From Lucinisca nassula (taxonomy: Eukaryota; Mollusca; Bivalvia; Lucinida; Lucinidae), in contig OY757023.1 of assembly GCA_963580285.1 (NCBI GenBank), forward strand, positions 94,478,931-94,542,930: a stretch of 64,000 bases of DNA, in the 5' to 3' direction. A program made the translations under genes and the position numbers. The notes under the pieces were generated by a model. It was not told the origin of the DNA. It was given only the letters and a program-made list of their open reading frames with translations, and did not search any database. Each line of letters starts with the position of its first letter. Within the stretch, counting starts at the first letter, position 1. Shown one piece after another: positions 32,767 to 45,313 of the stretch.

Positions 32767-33683
32767 AGAAAGGGCTGATCAGAATGCGTCTGTGACAACC
32801 TTTAATCACAACTAGTTTAATATTAATCTGTGTTTGTGCAAACTAATCATTTCTATGGTTCTATAAGTAAACTGGTCTATGCGATAAACCATTTCCATGA
32901 GAACGATTGAACAAGTATTAAAGATCTATGTTTTCGAGCAGAAGTAAGAAATATAATTTTTATCAACTTTTCGTTATATAATTTTGGTTTTACGGAATTT
33001 TCCATTAAGTTGTTAGAAAATAAGATCAAATTATTTTATTGCCATTTTATTTCATATAAAAAAAAAACAAATAACCAATGAGACGTTTATAATAAACATA
33101 ACAACGCATACACGACATTTTCAGGTTAAGTTGGACTATTACAACAAGAAGACACTCTGAAAGACAGCTAATCCCCCGTCGCCTTCAACCGTGACGTTGA
33201 CCTTGAGTCAGTATCACGGAAAGTGGGAGTTAGCGGCTTGTTCTGATTGTGTATATTTGATACTGATAGTCAATGAGCCTTTTCTACAAAAATACGTGTC
33301 CCGAGGTGATTGTCACGGGAGGATGAATTAAGGTGGTTGTGGCCACATGATGATAGACGACGTTAATTTAACGGTCTTCTCCCGCTTTCTCGAGGGGGAT
33401 GGGGTTCAAGTAATGACACATCTCGAAAAATACTCTTCAAACCACGAAGAAATGTAACTGCTGCAGTTACCTGTTGAAACCAATTATAAGACGACAACTA
33501 TTTCCCTTAGAACCAATAAGAGCTCATCGATAACAGACGCTCAGTCAGCCATTCAGGAAAATCGTACATGGTGCCGTTGGGGATAAGACAGGTACACACC
33601 TATCTCTAAAGGAATTGAGTATGGTATTACAATATTGATATTACAGGGAAATTTTTATTTTTATTATTATTAGTAGTATTACT
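32767..33683. other. Spacer with one HP arm remnant
   Basis: A lone arm (ATCTATGTTTTCGAGCAGAAG, about 32925) is the only repeat seen. The rest shows no family motif. Confidence 0.45.
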
Positions 33684-36658
33684 ATTGCACGACCCGCAGA
33701 AAAAGCAACCGACTGAAGTCGGTTTTTTCTAAGAGTGCCCTAAAATCACCGTGTCATTCTGTCATTCTGTCATTCTGTCAGTCTGTCAGTCTGTCATTCT
33801 GTCTGTCCGTCCGTAACCCGTTTGTGAAAATTGGTGATAGTGACTTAACCGCTTGGAATATTTAAACAATTTTAGGCATACTGATAGATATCAATGAGAT
33901 CTAACCAACGAACTTACGAAATATTACATTCCATTTAGTATAGCCTCGCCGAGGCGAAAAAATGTGAAAATTTTCGAACATTTTTGAACTGCTTCTCCTC
34001 GGAAACCGTTGGGCCGATTGAAGTCAAATTTCATATGGAGCCTCTATGGGATGGGGGAAACCAAAATTTGCTCATGGGGTCAAGGTCACATGACCAAAAT
34101 GGCCGCCAAGCCATATATGGTTTGTCTGTCTGTCCGTCCGTAACCCGTTTGTGAAAATTGGTGATAGTGACTTAACCGCTTGGAATATTTAAACAATTTT
34201 TGGCATACTGATAGATATCAATGAGATCTAACCAATGAACTTGCGAAATATTACATTCCATTTAGTATAGCCTCGCCGAGGCGAAAAATGTGAAAATTTT
34301 CGAACTGCTTCTCCTCGGAAACCGTTGGGCCGATTGAAGTCAAATTTCATATGGAGCCTCTATGGGATAGGGAAACCAAAATTTGCTCATGGGGTCCAGG
34401 TCACATGACCAAAATGGCCGCCAAGCCATATATGGTAAAAACCCTTCAAAAATAGTCTTCTCCAGAACCACCGGGCAGATTTCCACGAAACTTGATAAAT
34501 AGCATCTGGGATGTAGGCCTATCATAAATTGCTAAATGGTGACCCTGGGTTGACCTTGACCTTCTTTGGGTCCGTCCGTAACCCGTTTGTGAAAATTGGT
34601 GATAGTGACTTAACCGCTTGGAATATTTAAACAATTTTTGGCATACTGATAGATATCAATGAGATCTAACCAATGAACTTACGAAATATTACATTCCATT
34701 TAGTATAGCCTTGCCGAGGCGAAAAATGTGAAAATTTTCGAACATTTTTGAACTGCTTCTCCTCGGAAACCGTTGGGCCGATTGAAGTCAAATTTCATAT
34801 GTAGCCTCTATGGGATGGGGGAAACCAAAATTTGCTCATGGGGTCAAGGTCACATGACCAAAATGGCCGCCAAGCCATATATGGTTTGTCTGTCTGTCTG
34901 TCTGTCCGTAACCCGTAAGTGAAAATTGGTGAAAGTGACTTAACCGCTTGGAATATTTAAACAATTTTTGGCATACTGATAGATATCAATGAGATCTAAC
35001 CAATGAACTTGCGAAATATTACATTCCATTTAGTATAGCCTCGCCGAGGCGAAAAATGTGAAAATTTTCGAACTGCTTCTCCTCGGAAACCGTTGGGCCG
35101 ATTGTAGTCAAATTTCATATGGAGCCTCTATGGGATAGGGAAACCAAAATTTGCTCATGGGGTCCAGGTCACATGACCAAAATGGCCGCCAAGCCATATA
35201 TGGTAAAAACCCTTTAAAAATAGTCTTCTCCAGAACCACCGGGCAGATTTCCACGAAACTTGATAAATAGCATCTGGGATGTAGGCCTATCATAAATTGC
35301 TAAAATGGTGACCCTGGGTTGACCTTGACCTTCTTTGGGTCCGTCCGTAACCCGTTTGTGAAAATTGGTGATAGTGACTTAACCGCTTGGAATATTTAAA
35401 CAATTTTTGGCATACTGATAGATATCAATGAGATCTAACCAATGAACTTACGAAATATTACATTCCATTTAGTATAGCCTCGCCGAGGCAAAAAATGTGA
35501 AAATTTTCGAACATTTTTGAACTGCTTCTCCTCGGAAACCGTTGGGCCGATTGAAGTCAAATTTCATATGTAGCCTCTATGGGATGGGGGAAAGCAAAAT
35601 TTGCTCATGGGTCAAGGTCACATGACCAAAATGGCCGCCAAGCCATATATGGTTTGTCTGTCTGTCCGTCCGTAACCCGTTTGTGAAAATTGGTGATAGT
35701 GACTTAACCGCTTGGAATATTTTAACAATTTTTGGCATACTGATAAATATCAATGAGATCTTATCAATGAACTTGCGAAATATTACATTCCATTTAGTAT
35801 AGCTTCGCCGAGGTGAAAAATGTGAAAATTTTCGAACTGCTTCTCCTCGGAAACCGTTGGGCCGATTGAAATCAAATTTCATATGTAGCCTCTATGGGAT
35901 GGGGGAAACCAAAAAATTGCTCATGGGGTCCAGGACACATGACCAAAATGGCCGCCAAGCCATATATGGTCTGTCTATCTGTCCGTCCGTAACCCGTTTA
36001 TGAAAATTGGTGATAGTGACTTCACCGCTTGGAATATTTAAACAATTTTTGGCATACTGATAAATATCAATGAGATCTTATCAATGAACTTGCGAAATAT
36101 TACATTCCATTTAGTACAGCCTCGCCGAGGCGAAAAATGTGAAAATTTTCGAACTGCTTCTCCTCGGAAATCGTTGGGCCGATTGAAGTCAAATTTCATA
36201 TGGAGCCTCTACGGGATTGGAGAAACCAAAATTTCCTCATGGGGTCCAGGTCACATGACCAAAATGGCCGCCAAGCAATATTTGGTAAAAACCCTTCAAA
36301 AATAGTCTTCTCCAGAACCACTGTGCAGATTTCCACGAAACTTGATAAATAGCATCTGGAACGTAGGCCCATCATAAATTGCTAAAATGGTGACCCTGGG
36401 TTGACCTTGACCTTCTTTGTGCCTAGGTCAAACTTTGACACATATGCTTTTGTGTTGGATTGTATCCTGCAAACGATTCAGAATACAGTACTAAAGTATA
36501 AGATATATTTTTGCTCCTTACGATAAGGCGCATTTATTGGGGGAACGGTTTTATGTCCAGGTCACATGACCAAAATGGCCGCCATACCCATATATGGTAA
36601 CACTCATAAAGCTAAAAGCATCCGGCGGGTCGTGCACTTCAGCTGAAGCACTGGTTAT
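33684..36658 (+). mobile_element. Element T expanded into a higher-order repeat
   Basis: TIRs TGCACGACCCGC (33686) and GCGGGTCGTGCA (ending 36636). Seven units starting TCCGTAACCCG lie near 33808, 34132, 34570, 34903, 35340, 35667 and 35983. Spacing runs 324, 438, 333, 437, 327, 316: short and long units alternate, giving a ~770-base dimer. Long units keep part of the tail (GGGTTGACCTTGACCTTC) before the next unit. Confidence 0.9.
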
Positions 36659-36686
36659 TATTTCTATTCGTTGGAGCTGTAATAAT

Positions 36687-36790
36687 AATTATCATCATTA
36701 TTATCTTTAATAGTTGAAGCAATAATAATAATAATAATAATAATTATAATAATAATAATAATAATCATAAAAATAATAATAATAATAAAT
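36687..36790 (+). repeat. (AAT)n microsatellite
   Basis: Imperfect AAT/ATT repeat. Confidence 0.9.
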
Positions 36791-37278
36791 ATGCTGCTGA
36801 TGATGATCTCTAGGATATATCGATGTTCTAGATAGTGCATTTATTGTCTTGTTTATGCTCTACCATAAGTTGCGGGTTCACATTAGAACGGATCTTACCG
36901 AGCACCTCCAGTCTACATTTGGATAGGAAATATAAACAATGCAGTCGGTGTCTGATCAGGGTTATACTTAAGCAATGACACAAAGTTTCCAGGGAACAGG
37001 CCTTACTTTGGTAATCGACATTTCCAAATAAGCAGGAAGGAACGGGGTAAAACATTACTGAACAAAGAAATGAGCCCCTCATGAGAATTCCAACAAAGTG
37101 GCATACACGCAGTCTGATCAGAACATCGCTGTTCGCATGAATCGTCTAGATAAATATAAAATAGAATTGCTACGCTCAAAGGGAGGCTGTGCAGGCTGAT
37201 CTAAATCTACACTGTTCAGAACGCCACATTGTTGGAAATCTCACGAGGCGGCTCAATTATCCTTTATGGGGCCATGAA
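36791..37278. other. Spacer with weak HP and piggyBac-type MITE traces
   Basis: CATTAGAACGGATCTTACCG (36872) and GATCTAAATCTACACTG (37199) look like worn hairpin arms. Confidence 0.4.
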
Positions 37279-37420
37279 TTATTTGTTTGTTTGTTTGATT
37301 TGAGGTTTAACGTCCCCGTCAACACTGTAAATGTCATTTTGGAGACGTTGCTTCCAGTTTTGTGGGACTTTTACCCGACCATGAGATGAAATGACATCTC
37401 AAGCCCTGCCGCCCAATGGG
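37279..37420 (-). mobile_element. S1 SINE, 3' half
   Basis: TTGTTTGTTTGATTTGAGG tail then AACGTCCCCGTCAACACTG; stops after GCCGCCCAATGG. Confidence 0.88.
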
Positions 37421-38770
37421 CCACATAACCAACATTCCTGTGAAGTTTGAAAGAAATTGGCCGAAGAGTATAGGAGGAGCTGCTGTTTAAATATTTTTTT
37501 CTATTTTTAGCTCTGGCAACCATCTTGTTCATCCGACCGAAAGAGATCAGCTATTGTGTAGGGGGTCACCTAAACAACATTTCTATGAAGCTTGATGGAA
37601 AGTGGCACCAAGGTTCTGGAGAAGTTGGCATTGAAAGCCAATTGTTGATGTTTTTTTTTCTATATTTCGCTCTGGCAGCCATCTGGCCCATCGGAACGGT
37701 ACTCTTAAGCTAGTATGGTAACACGTCACCTAAGCAACGTTCCTGTGAAGTTTTAATAAAACTGTCCCAATGTTGTAGAAAGAGTTGTCGTTTAAAGATT
37801 TTTTTTCTATTTTAGCTCAGGTGGCAGTCTTATTCATCCTAGCGGAACGATTTTAGATACGGTGTCACCTCAGCAACATTCTTTCGAAGTTTGACTGAAA
37901 TTGGCTTAAGGGTTCATGAGGAGTTGGCATTTAAACCCAATTGTTTACGTTTTTTTTCTATTTTAGCTCTGGTGGTCATCGTGCTCATTGGAGCGGAATA
38001 GTTTTAGCTAGTTTGGTAGAGGGTCAAGTAAGCAACAATCCTATGATGTTTGAATGGAGAAGTTGTCGTTTAAAGATTTTCTTTGTTAATTTTGGCGGCG
38101 ATATTATTCATCCAAAAGGAACGATTCTAGCTAGTTTGGTAGAGGGTCATCTATGCAACGTTCCTGTGAAGTTTGATTTTAATTGGCCAAAGGGTTCAAC
38201 AGCATTTGACATTTAAAGCCAATTGTTGACGTTTTTCTAATTTAAGCTCTGTCGGGCATCTTGCACATCGGCGCGGAACCGTTTTAGCTAGTTTGGTATA
38301 GGGTTACTTAAGCAACATTCCCGTGAGAGGTGAATGAAATTGGCCGGAATGTATAGGAGGGGGTTGCCGTTTAAATATGTTCTACCTTTTAGCTCTGGTG
38401 GCCATCTTGTCCATCCTAGAGGAAATATTTTAGCAATTTTGGTAGAGTTCACCTAAGCAACATTCCTATGCAGTTTGAATGGAATTGGCCCAAGGGTATA
38501 AGTGAAGTTGTATTTTAAATCTATTTTCTTTTTTTTTTTTTATCTCTGGTGGCCATCTTTAATTGGCCCAAGTGTATTAGAGAAGTTGTATTTTAAATCT
38601 ATTTTCTTTTTTTTTATCTCTGGTGGCCATCTTTTTCAACCGAGCGGAATGACTTTAGCTTTTTTGGTAGAAGGTAAACTATGCAACATTCCTGTGAAGT
38701 TTGATTGGAATTGGCCCAAGGGTTCAGGAGGAGTTATCATTTAAAGCAAATTGTTGACACCTCACGACAC
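37421..38770 (+). repeat. ~155-bp tandem repeat, 8-9 units
   Basis: Each unit has TTTTAGCTCTGGTGGCCATC, a GGAACGATTTTAGC block, AGCAACATTCCTGTGAAGTT and a TTAAAGCCAATTGTTGAC block. Units begin near 37501, 37660, 37808, 37960, 38085, 38240, 38385, 38535 and 38612. The last ones are shortened. Confidence 0.9.
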
Positions 38771-39230
38771 ACGATGGACGACGTACGACGCACGGCGGAC
38801 GATGGGCATTGACCGATCACAATGGCTCACCATGTGCTCATGGTGAGCTAAAAATATAAACGGGGACTTAATGTAACAGACGGGGTTGATACTACATTAA
38901 TTTCTGCTAGTGTTAGTTTGTGAAGTTTTTTTGTGTTTATACCCCCTTTGCTGCTTTTTGAAATCGCTGCTGTGATTTGTGGAGTTATAAGGATTTGCGT
39001 TAAGTTGGTTCAGAGAAAGCTGTATACAATAACTAAAAAACACAATCAGAACTATTGCAGATTCTAAGCTGAAGACCATTAAAGGGTTTAATTTCCAAAG
39101 CGTTGAAAAATGGGGGAAATATGTGAAATCGGGTTTAAGATCTTTTTGTGTGAGCTAGATAAATAAATATAAAACCTTAAAACAAGACAGCAACGAAAAT
39201 AAAAGACAGAGATGAACGAAGATAAAAAAA
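38771..39230. other. Spacer after the tandem repeat
   Basis: Begins with ACGACGTACGACGCACGG and a CACCATGTGCTCATGGTGAG hairpin, probably part of the repeat element; then no recognised feature. Confidence 0.45.
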
Positions 39231-39232
39231 TA

Positions 39233-40543
39233 CGAGGACTGTTCAAATATGAATGCAAGCAGAACGTTTTCTCATGCACTAATGCGAAAATCACCTGGAA
39301 ATAAATATCACAGCGTAGAAAAACATTTTACCTATACATTGATACCAAACCTGTTAAAATCCGTTGACTTTAGCCATGTATATCGTTCGATAAACACTGT
39401 CTACTCTTGTATACTAATACAAAACATGGTTGGAAGAAGGTCAGAGTACGCCGTTGAAATATGGTCCTATATTAAGAGTCGTTGTATTCTTGGTAGACGG
39501 TGCAAAGACATTTTTGATGACATATGTTCGGTTTATGGGCATAATGAAATGTCTTTTCCGACAGTTTTTCGTTGGTGTAAGAAATTCAGCTGTGGGCTAG
39601 GCTCAACAGAAGATGCACCATATGATCGTCGGCCGAAACGAGCAAGATATGCCAAGATGGTTGCTAGAGTGTAAGAAATAGTTGCTACCGCTGCACGATA
39701 CACCACTAGGCAATTAGCTAGTATTGTTGGCATCTCATTAGGAGCAGCTCATACAATTCTGAATCGGGATTTGAAAATGAGAAAGATCAGTGCTAGATGG
39801 ATTCCCCATCTGTTGACAGATGAGCAGAAAACGACACGCGTTCAGTGCACCAAGAAGCTGCTTAAAAGTTTCCAAATTACAATGCACGGCCTTTCGCTAA
39901 TGTCGTCACAGGTGACGAGACATGGTTCACTTTTTGAGCCAAAACGAAAGATTCAGAACAAAATATGGGCATTAAAGTATTGCAAAAGACCATGCATTGC
40001 AAATCGGACCATGAGCGTCAAGAAGGTAATCTGCTATTCAGGTTGCTGTGCCTAAAGAAAAATCTGTAAATGCGAAGTTTTACAAGAATTAAGTTCTTCG
40101 AAAATTGAAGAAATATTTCAAAGAACGAAGACCTGCAACTGGTTTGGCCAATGTCAGATTGCTACATGACAATGCGTCATTGCACAAGGCGTTCATTTTG
40201 CAAGACTATCTGAAGCAGGAAAAGGTTGTTGAACTCCCTCAACCCCCGTATTCCCCTGACCATGCCCCGTGTGACTTTTTTTTGTTCCCGCGGCTGAAAA
40301 AAAAAATACCTTTCTGGTCGAAAATTTGTACAGCGCAAACACCTCGGTTCTGCAATATTCCAGTGCCTTCATAGTATACCTCGAAAAGACTACCAAAATG
40401 CATTCAATGATTGGATCAGAAGACAAAAGTTTGCATATCTGTTAAAGGGGAATACTTTGAGGGGACAAAATAAAATTTTCAACGAAATCTATCACGGAAC
40501 CATTTTTATGTGCTTAGTTGCATTCATTTTTTAACAGTCCTCG
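39233..40543 (+). mobile_element. Mariner transposon, 1311 bp, TIRs and TA duplication intact
   Basis: Left end CGAGGACTGTTCAAATATG and right end, complemented, CGAGGACTGTTAAAAAATG match at 24 of 26 positions. TA at 39231-39232 and 40544-40545 flanks the element, as known for the Tc1/mariner superfamily. The ends look competent; the gene inside is dead. Confidence 0.93.
39426..40375 (+). pseudogene. Mariner transposase pseudogene (DD34D)
   Basis: The enzyme would bind the TIRs and cut and paste the element. Helix-turn-helix region: GRRSEYAVEIWSYIKS to TTRQLASIVGISLGAAHTI. Catalytic signatures: TGDETW, LLHDNASLHK and YSPDHAPCDFFLFPRLK, with 34 residues between second and third Asp, the DD34D of mariners. 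Lesions: TAA at 39672-39674, a frameshift before and one after TGDETW (the second in a T5 run near 39931), a deletion near 40020-40032, and TAA at 40090-40092. All three catalytic Asp codons survive. Confidence 0.93.
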
Positions 40544-40545
40544 TA

Positions 40546-41039
40546 ACCTGATAGAATAGGGGAGACAAAAAGTACTCGCTGGTATTCAATACAGATAGTA
40601 AAATACGCAATAAACTGTTGTAGGAATATATTTGAGTATGAACTTTCGCCTAAGTATTCATTGTAAAATGTGAATTCAAATCTCCCGCCAACAGTCCATC
40701 TAATTTTCTAAGTCTGTGGAGACAACTCATGATCTATTTTGACAAAAATATATAATATTTATTTCCCTTGGGCTAGTTTTTATATCTTTTAACGCCTAAA
40801 ATAATAGCCGTGTTTCCGACAAACCGACCGACCCTGATTTAGAGCCCCGAATCTAATATCTTCATCAGTAGAAGAATAAAATACAAATAAAAATCTCCGA
40901 CCCTAGCCAGTGTCGTCTTTGCATTTCCTCATAGTAATTTCGCGTTTTAAGTACATGTTTGTAGTTGTTTGGCATTTAGTACCTTCCAAATTACAGAGCT
41001 GACTTATTTGAACATCTAAAATGAGTTTAATATGATATA
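40546..41039. other. Spacer with no recognised feature
   Basis: AT-rich, no frame over 75 codons. Confidence 0.5.
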
Positions 41040-42165
41040 CAGTGCAATATGTTCTGGAAAGGGTTATCCTTTGGAAGCAAGGACTACACCACAGAACCGG
41101 AACATATGGAGTGTACATGTTGTCTTGGCCAGACTAGCAAGTTTCGACCAATTAGGCCTCATCAGTAACACTCAAATATTTTGTTTTTAAAATTTCACAA
41201 TGGAATCAATGATCCCAAAGAACAAGAGAATATACAATACACTATGATGTAGGGCAGCGGGAGACTTTTTACAGACGCCACACATTCATTCCCAGACACC
41301 AGCTGTAGTGACGTTAAATATGTTCTAGAAAGGGTTATCCTTTGGAAGCAAGGACTACACAACAGAACCGTGAAATATGGAGTGTACATGTTTTCTTGGC
41401 CAGAATAGCTAGTTGCGCCCAATTAGGCCTCAATAGTGACCCTAAAATATGTTCAGAAGTCCACAATGGAATCAATGATACCAAAGAACAAGAAAATATA
41501 AACTGCACTATAATCTAAGGCAGAGAAACTGAAAAGTCGCCACACATTCCCAGACACCAGCTGTAGTGACGTTAAATATGTTCTAGAAAGGGTTATCCTT
41601 TGGAAGCAAGGACTACACAACAGAACCGGAAATATGGAGTGTACATGTTTTCTGGACCAGAATAGCTAGTTTCGGCCAATAAGGTCTCACTAATGACCCT
41701 CAGACATTTTCAAAATTCTACAATGGAATCAATGATCCCAAAGAACAAGAAACTATAAACTAAACTATGATGTAGGACAGGAAGACGTTTTACGGCCGCC
41801 ACACATTCCCAGACACCAGCTGCAGTGACGTTAAATATGTTATAGAAAGGGTTATCCTTTTGGATGCAATGACTGCACCACAAAACTGGAAAATATGGAG
41901 GGTACATGTTTTGTTGGCCACACTAACTAGTTTCGGTCGATTAGGCCTCATCATTGACCCTTAAATATTTTCAAAATTCTATAATGGAATCAATGATCCC
42001 AAAGAACAAGACAATATAAACTACTATGATGTAGGGCAGGGAGACTTTTTACGCCCGCCACACATTCCCAGACACCAGCTGTAGTGACGTTAAATGTGCT
42101 CTAGAAAGGGTTATCCTTTGGAAGCAAGGACTACACCACAGAACCGGAAAATACAGAGTCTGAAC
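41040..42165 (-). repeat. ~260-bp satellite, tandem array of 4.3 units
   Basis: TGTTCTAGAAAGGGTTATCC recurs near 41050, 41321, 41579, 41839 and 42097 (spacing 271, 258, 260, 258). Each unit holds TTTCGGCCAATTAGGCCTC and ends CCCAGACACCAGCTG. Confidence 0.95.
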
Positions 42166-42875
42166 TTGACAACTTTATAAACAAAAACACGTACAAAATC
42201 AAAAACAAATTTTTTTAGCATGTTAAGCGGAAACACTGCTATTTCTACGCCTTACTGTGCCTATTATTACGTATAATAATTTTTACCATAGCATGCAACA
42301 TGACAAACAGCATTCTATTGTGACAGGCCCGTCACTGGCTGGACGCGAGCCAACATACGTATACGTAAATTAATAATAAAATTCCTGTTTGATCCAGTGG
42401 CTGCAACAAATAGGTGTACGTGAATATATATGACTTATAAATAGACTGAAAAAATAGATTTTTGGAATGAAAGAATAAACATCCCAATCTTAGTGCCTGT
42501 GGGGAGGGTTTTGATTTTATGGATGGAGTATTCCATTTCTGTATCTGTGGTTGTAAGTGTATATATGTTTTGGAACATATAGCGATGCAGACGCCTGGAT
42601 AGGTCTATATCCCTAAACCCCCAGTTTCCATACAACGCATTACACCAAGAAAACTTTAAATCACGATGCGATGCTGGGTCGCCTTACAGGAGGATTTGTG
42701 ATCCTCGATTACCCTAAGACCCATAGATGACCCATTAGGATCAGACTGCCTAAGCCCAGACTACAAAATAGAACAAGCCGTATATAACTTGATTTCTTGC
42801 ACACCAGACAAGGAAATCCGCGATTTTACCCTGGGATAGAAATTTATGTTCTGACACTGGTGTTCCGACCCCAAA
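42166..42875. other. Spacer with no recognised feature
   Basis: No repeat relation or gene signal detected. Confidence 0.45.
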
Positions 42876-43210
42876 TCGAATCTAATCGCGTGTTTGATAA
42901 ATGCAATGGTTGATTACGACACTGTGTTCGCCGTCGTTAAGGTTGACGTGATGCACGATCCGTGACGTCACCTTACATTCCTGCAGTGTCAACACAATAT
43001 GGCGGACGTTGGTAACCGAAGTGGCTGCAGCATTGAAAGTCCGCGCAAAGAAATGGAAGGTATGCAAGAAAAAGAATACAATATGGATGTGAGGGGTGGA
43101 TAGAAAAATCCGTCCCTCGGGATCACTGTCCGGCATCACTCGGCAAGCCTCGTGATGCCGGACGGTGACCCTTGGGACGGATTTTTCTATCGGCCCCTCA
43201 CACCCATATA
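42876..43210 (-). mobile_element. Element E, best hairpin copy
   Basis: The hairpin at 43083-43206 pairs ATGTGAGGGGTGGATAG with the complementary right end through more than 50 bases per arm. The tail (42876-43080) carries GTGACGTCACC and lies on the left, so the copy is reversed relative to 18963. Confidence 0.8.
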
Positions 43211-43345
43211 AGATTCTTATAATATATGTACAGTTTGTTGCTTCATATTCCTGTCAGAGCTACACGAGATTGTTAAGCATGTAACTTTGTTTTTTTCTCA
43301 GCAAAAATCCCATTCCCTAGACCGTCTGATGTAAATCAAATAGAG

Positions 43346-43447
43346 GATATTTGATTTTTTTCAGTGTAAGATCGAATTTTATTTCACCAGTTTTGGTGTT
43401 CATGAGTGAAATAAAATTTGATCTTACACGGAAAAAAATCAAATTTT
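43346..43447. repeat. Hairpin, ~43-bp arms
   Basis: GATTTTTTTCAGTGTAAGAT with ATTTTATTTCAC at the left is mirrored by GTGAAATAAAAT and ATCTTACACGGAAAAAAATC at the right. No other copy found in the window. Confidence 0.85.
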
Positions 43448-44162
43448 CTGTTTCTTACATGCTTCAAACCCGCAATATTTAGCTGCACCAATCGCGTCAC
43501 TCACCCTCAGAGAAAACTAACTTTGTTCCTGGTCGTCAATTTAGTGTTGTCCAACGTATTTACTGGGTATGATATTGGGTGTAAACTAAAAGTTTGCACC
43601 TGAGAAAAAGCCTGGGATGGCATTTTTTTAATGGTTACTGAAATAATTGAGATAATAGTTTCTTAAAGAAGCCGCGGACAGCTCTAACGTCGCGCAACAA
43701 AATACGTGACGTCAGCGTCGAAATGACGTCATTAACGTCCATGTGACGTGTGAACGGGCTTAGCGTCAAATATTATACAGTTAATTAATTTTCAATCATC
43801 TGACGATGGAAAACTGACCACAAAATTAGATTTGGAGAAAAAAATTAGTCCCAAACGGTGAAAATTAAAATTGATATCAGTCACTGGTTGAAACAATGAC
43901 AATATCGTTTTCTATTTCACTGAGAAATCTCTATATTTCATTGAAAAGCATGTAAGAAATATAATTGTTCTTTTATTTATTGCTGACTGTGTGTCAGGAT
44001 GATTGCTGCCCCTTTCACATGGCCTCAATCTCATAAAAGTGTGTAAAATTTTCAACTTTACTATTTTCTCCTCCTGTTTTGAAATTACTGTCTGCCATGA
44101 TTCCGTTCGTTTACGTGCATATGCTGAGTAACTTAGTAATACAAGAATCTTACATGGGTTGT
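43448..44162. other. Spacer with no recognised gene
   Basis: Contains a GTGACGTCAGCG / ATGACGTCATT stretch at 43707-43735 but no transcript features. Confidence 0.4.
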
Positions 44163-44254
44163 GAGTGAGTGAGTGAGTTTTAGTTTTACGTCCCACCAAC
44201 AGCTAAGGTCATACGGAGACGGGACCTCGGTTTAAAGACTCATCCGAAAGTCTA
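44163..44254 (-). repeat. Dispersed repeat L, second copy
   Basis: GAGTGAGTGAGTGAG start then ACGTCCCACCAACAGCTAAG, as at 14555. Confidence 0.7.
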
Positions 44255-44255
44255 T

Positions 44256-44600
44256 TACATGGGTTGTGAATGCTGGACAGAATAATTCCTTCCGTGGGTC
44301 ACTCTCCGGCATCACGAGACTTGCTGCGTGATGCCGGGCAGTGATCCCGAAGTACGGAGTTTTCTATCTACCCCTCACAGCAATGTAAGATTCTTTTTCT
44401 AGCATACCTTTCATTTCTAAGAATGATTTTTTTTATAATATTGTCCCTTCAATTGTCGACCTCTGCCATATTTTGATGGCACGAATTTGACGTTTTTGAC
44501 GTCATTGTATCTACAGTGACATCAAATTTAACGATGGCTTACGTGGCGTACTATTCAACAAATGCACAACTAAAACGTGAAAATTCTCGATTTGTATCCA
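44256..44600 (+). mobile_element. Element E, diverged copy
   Basis: Hairpin arms around GTCACTCTCCGGCATCACG and CGTGATGCCGGGCAGTGATC; CCCCTCACAGCAATGTAAG follows, then a tail with TGACGTTTTTGACGTCA spacing. Confidence 0.72.
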
Positions 44601-44677
44601 ATCCCTGGGTAGGATAACCTGGGTATGATAAGAAACTATCCAAAGGACAAGTGCAGGATTCTCTTATGCAAGAAAAT

Positions 44678-44957
44678 TTTGTTTGATTTGAGGTTTTACG
44701 TCTCCGTCAACACTATTTATTTTGGAGACGTTCCTTCCAATTTTGTGGGCCTTTCACCCGACATTCAGATGAAATGACATCTCAACCTCTGCCACCCAAT
44801 GAGAAAAATAGGGTTTATTATCAAGGACGGGCCGAATCGCACCACTTAAACATTCTAAGCGCTTTACAAGACAGAACTCGTGTGCGGTCGGTTTAGGCGC
44901 TGCGTGGACGCATCATGCAGCCCAATCTATTTCTCCTAGCCCCGATGGGTGGGGGCA
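44678..44957 (-). mobile_element. S1 SINE
   Basis: From TTTGTTTGATTTGAGG to the head hairpin GCCCCGATGGGTGGGGGC. Confidence 0.9.
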
Positions 44958-45016
44958 TAATGTGCAAGAAAAGATGCAGTTACAGATATTTAGTGTGCGC
45001 TACACGATCTCGTCTG

Positions 45017-45313
45017 CGTCACGAAAACACGCTTGTATAATTCTGACCCCCTTGAACCCCAGCTTTATATAGTAAAACTGGGGTTTACAGGGGTAAACCT
45101 CATTTTTCTTATTTCCGCTCGAAAATATCGATTGTTGGTACTCGTTAGAACCGCCTCGATGAGGCGGGTCTAATGGGCACCCACAATCTATATTTTGGGC
45201 AAAAATAAGAAAAAATATCACAATTTTTAACATTAAAATTTCGTGTTTTTTTTTTTTGTTTTTTTTTCGGCAGAAAAATTACAGTGCATGTGTATATGCG
45301 TGTTTTCGTAATG
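45017..45313 (-). mobile_element. HP-A copy
   Basis: GTCACGAAAACACGC to GTGTTTTCGTAATG. The core is complete but for GAGGCGGGTCTAATGGGC on one arm. A T-rich run near 45246-45268 lengthens one flank. Confidence 0.88.
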
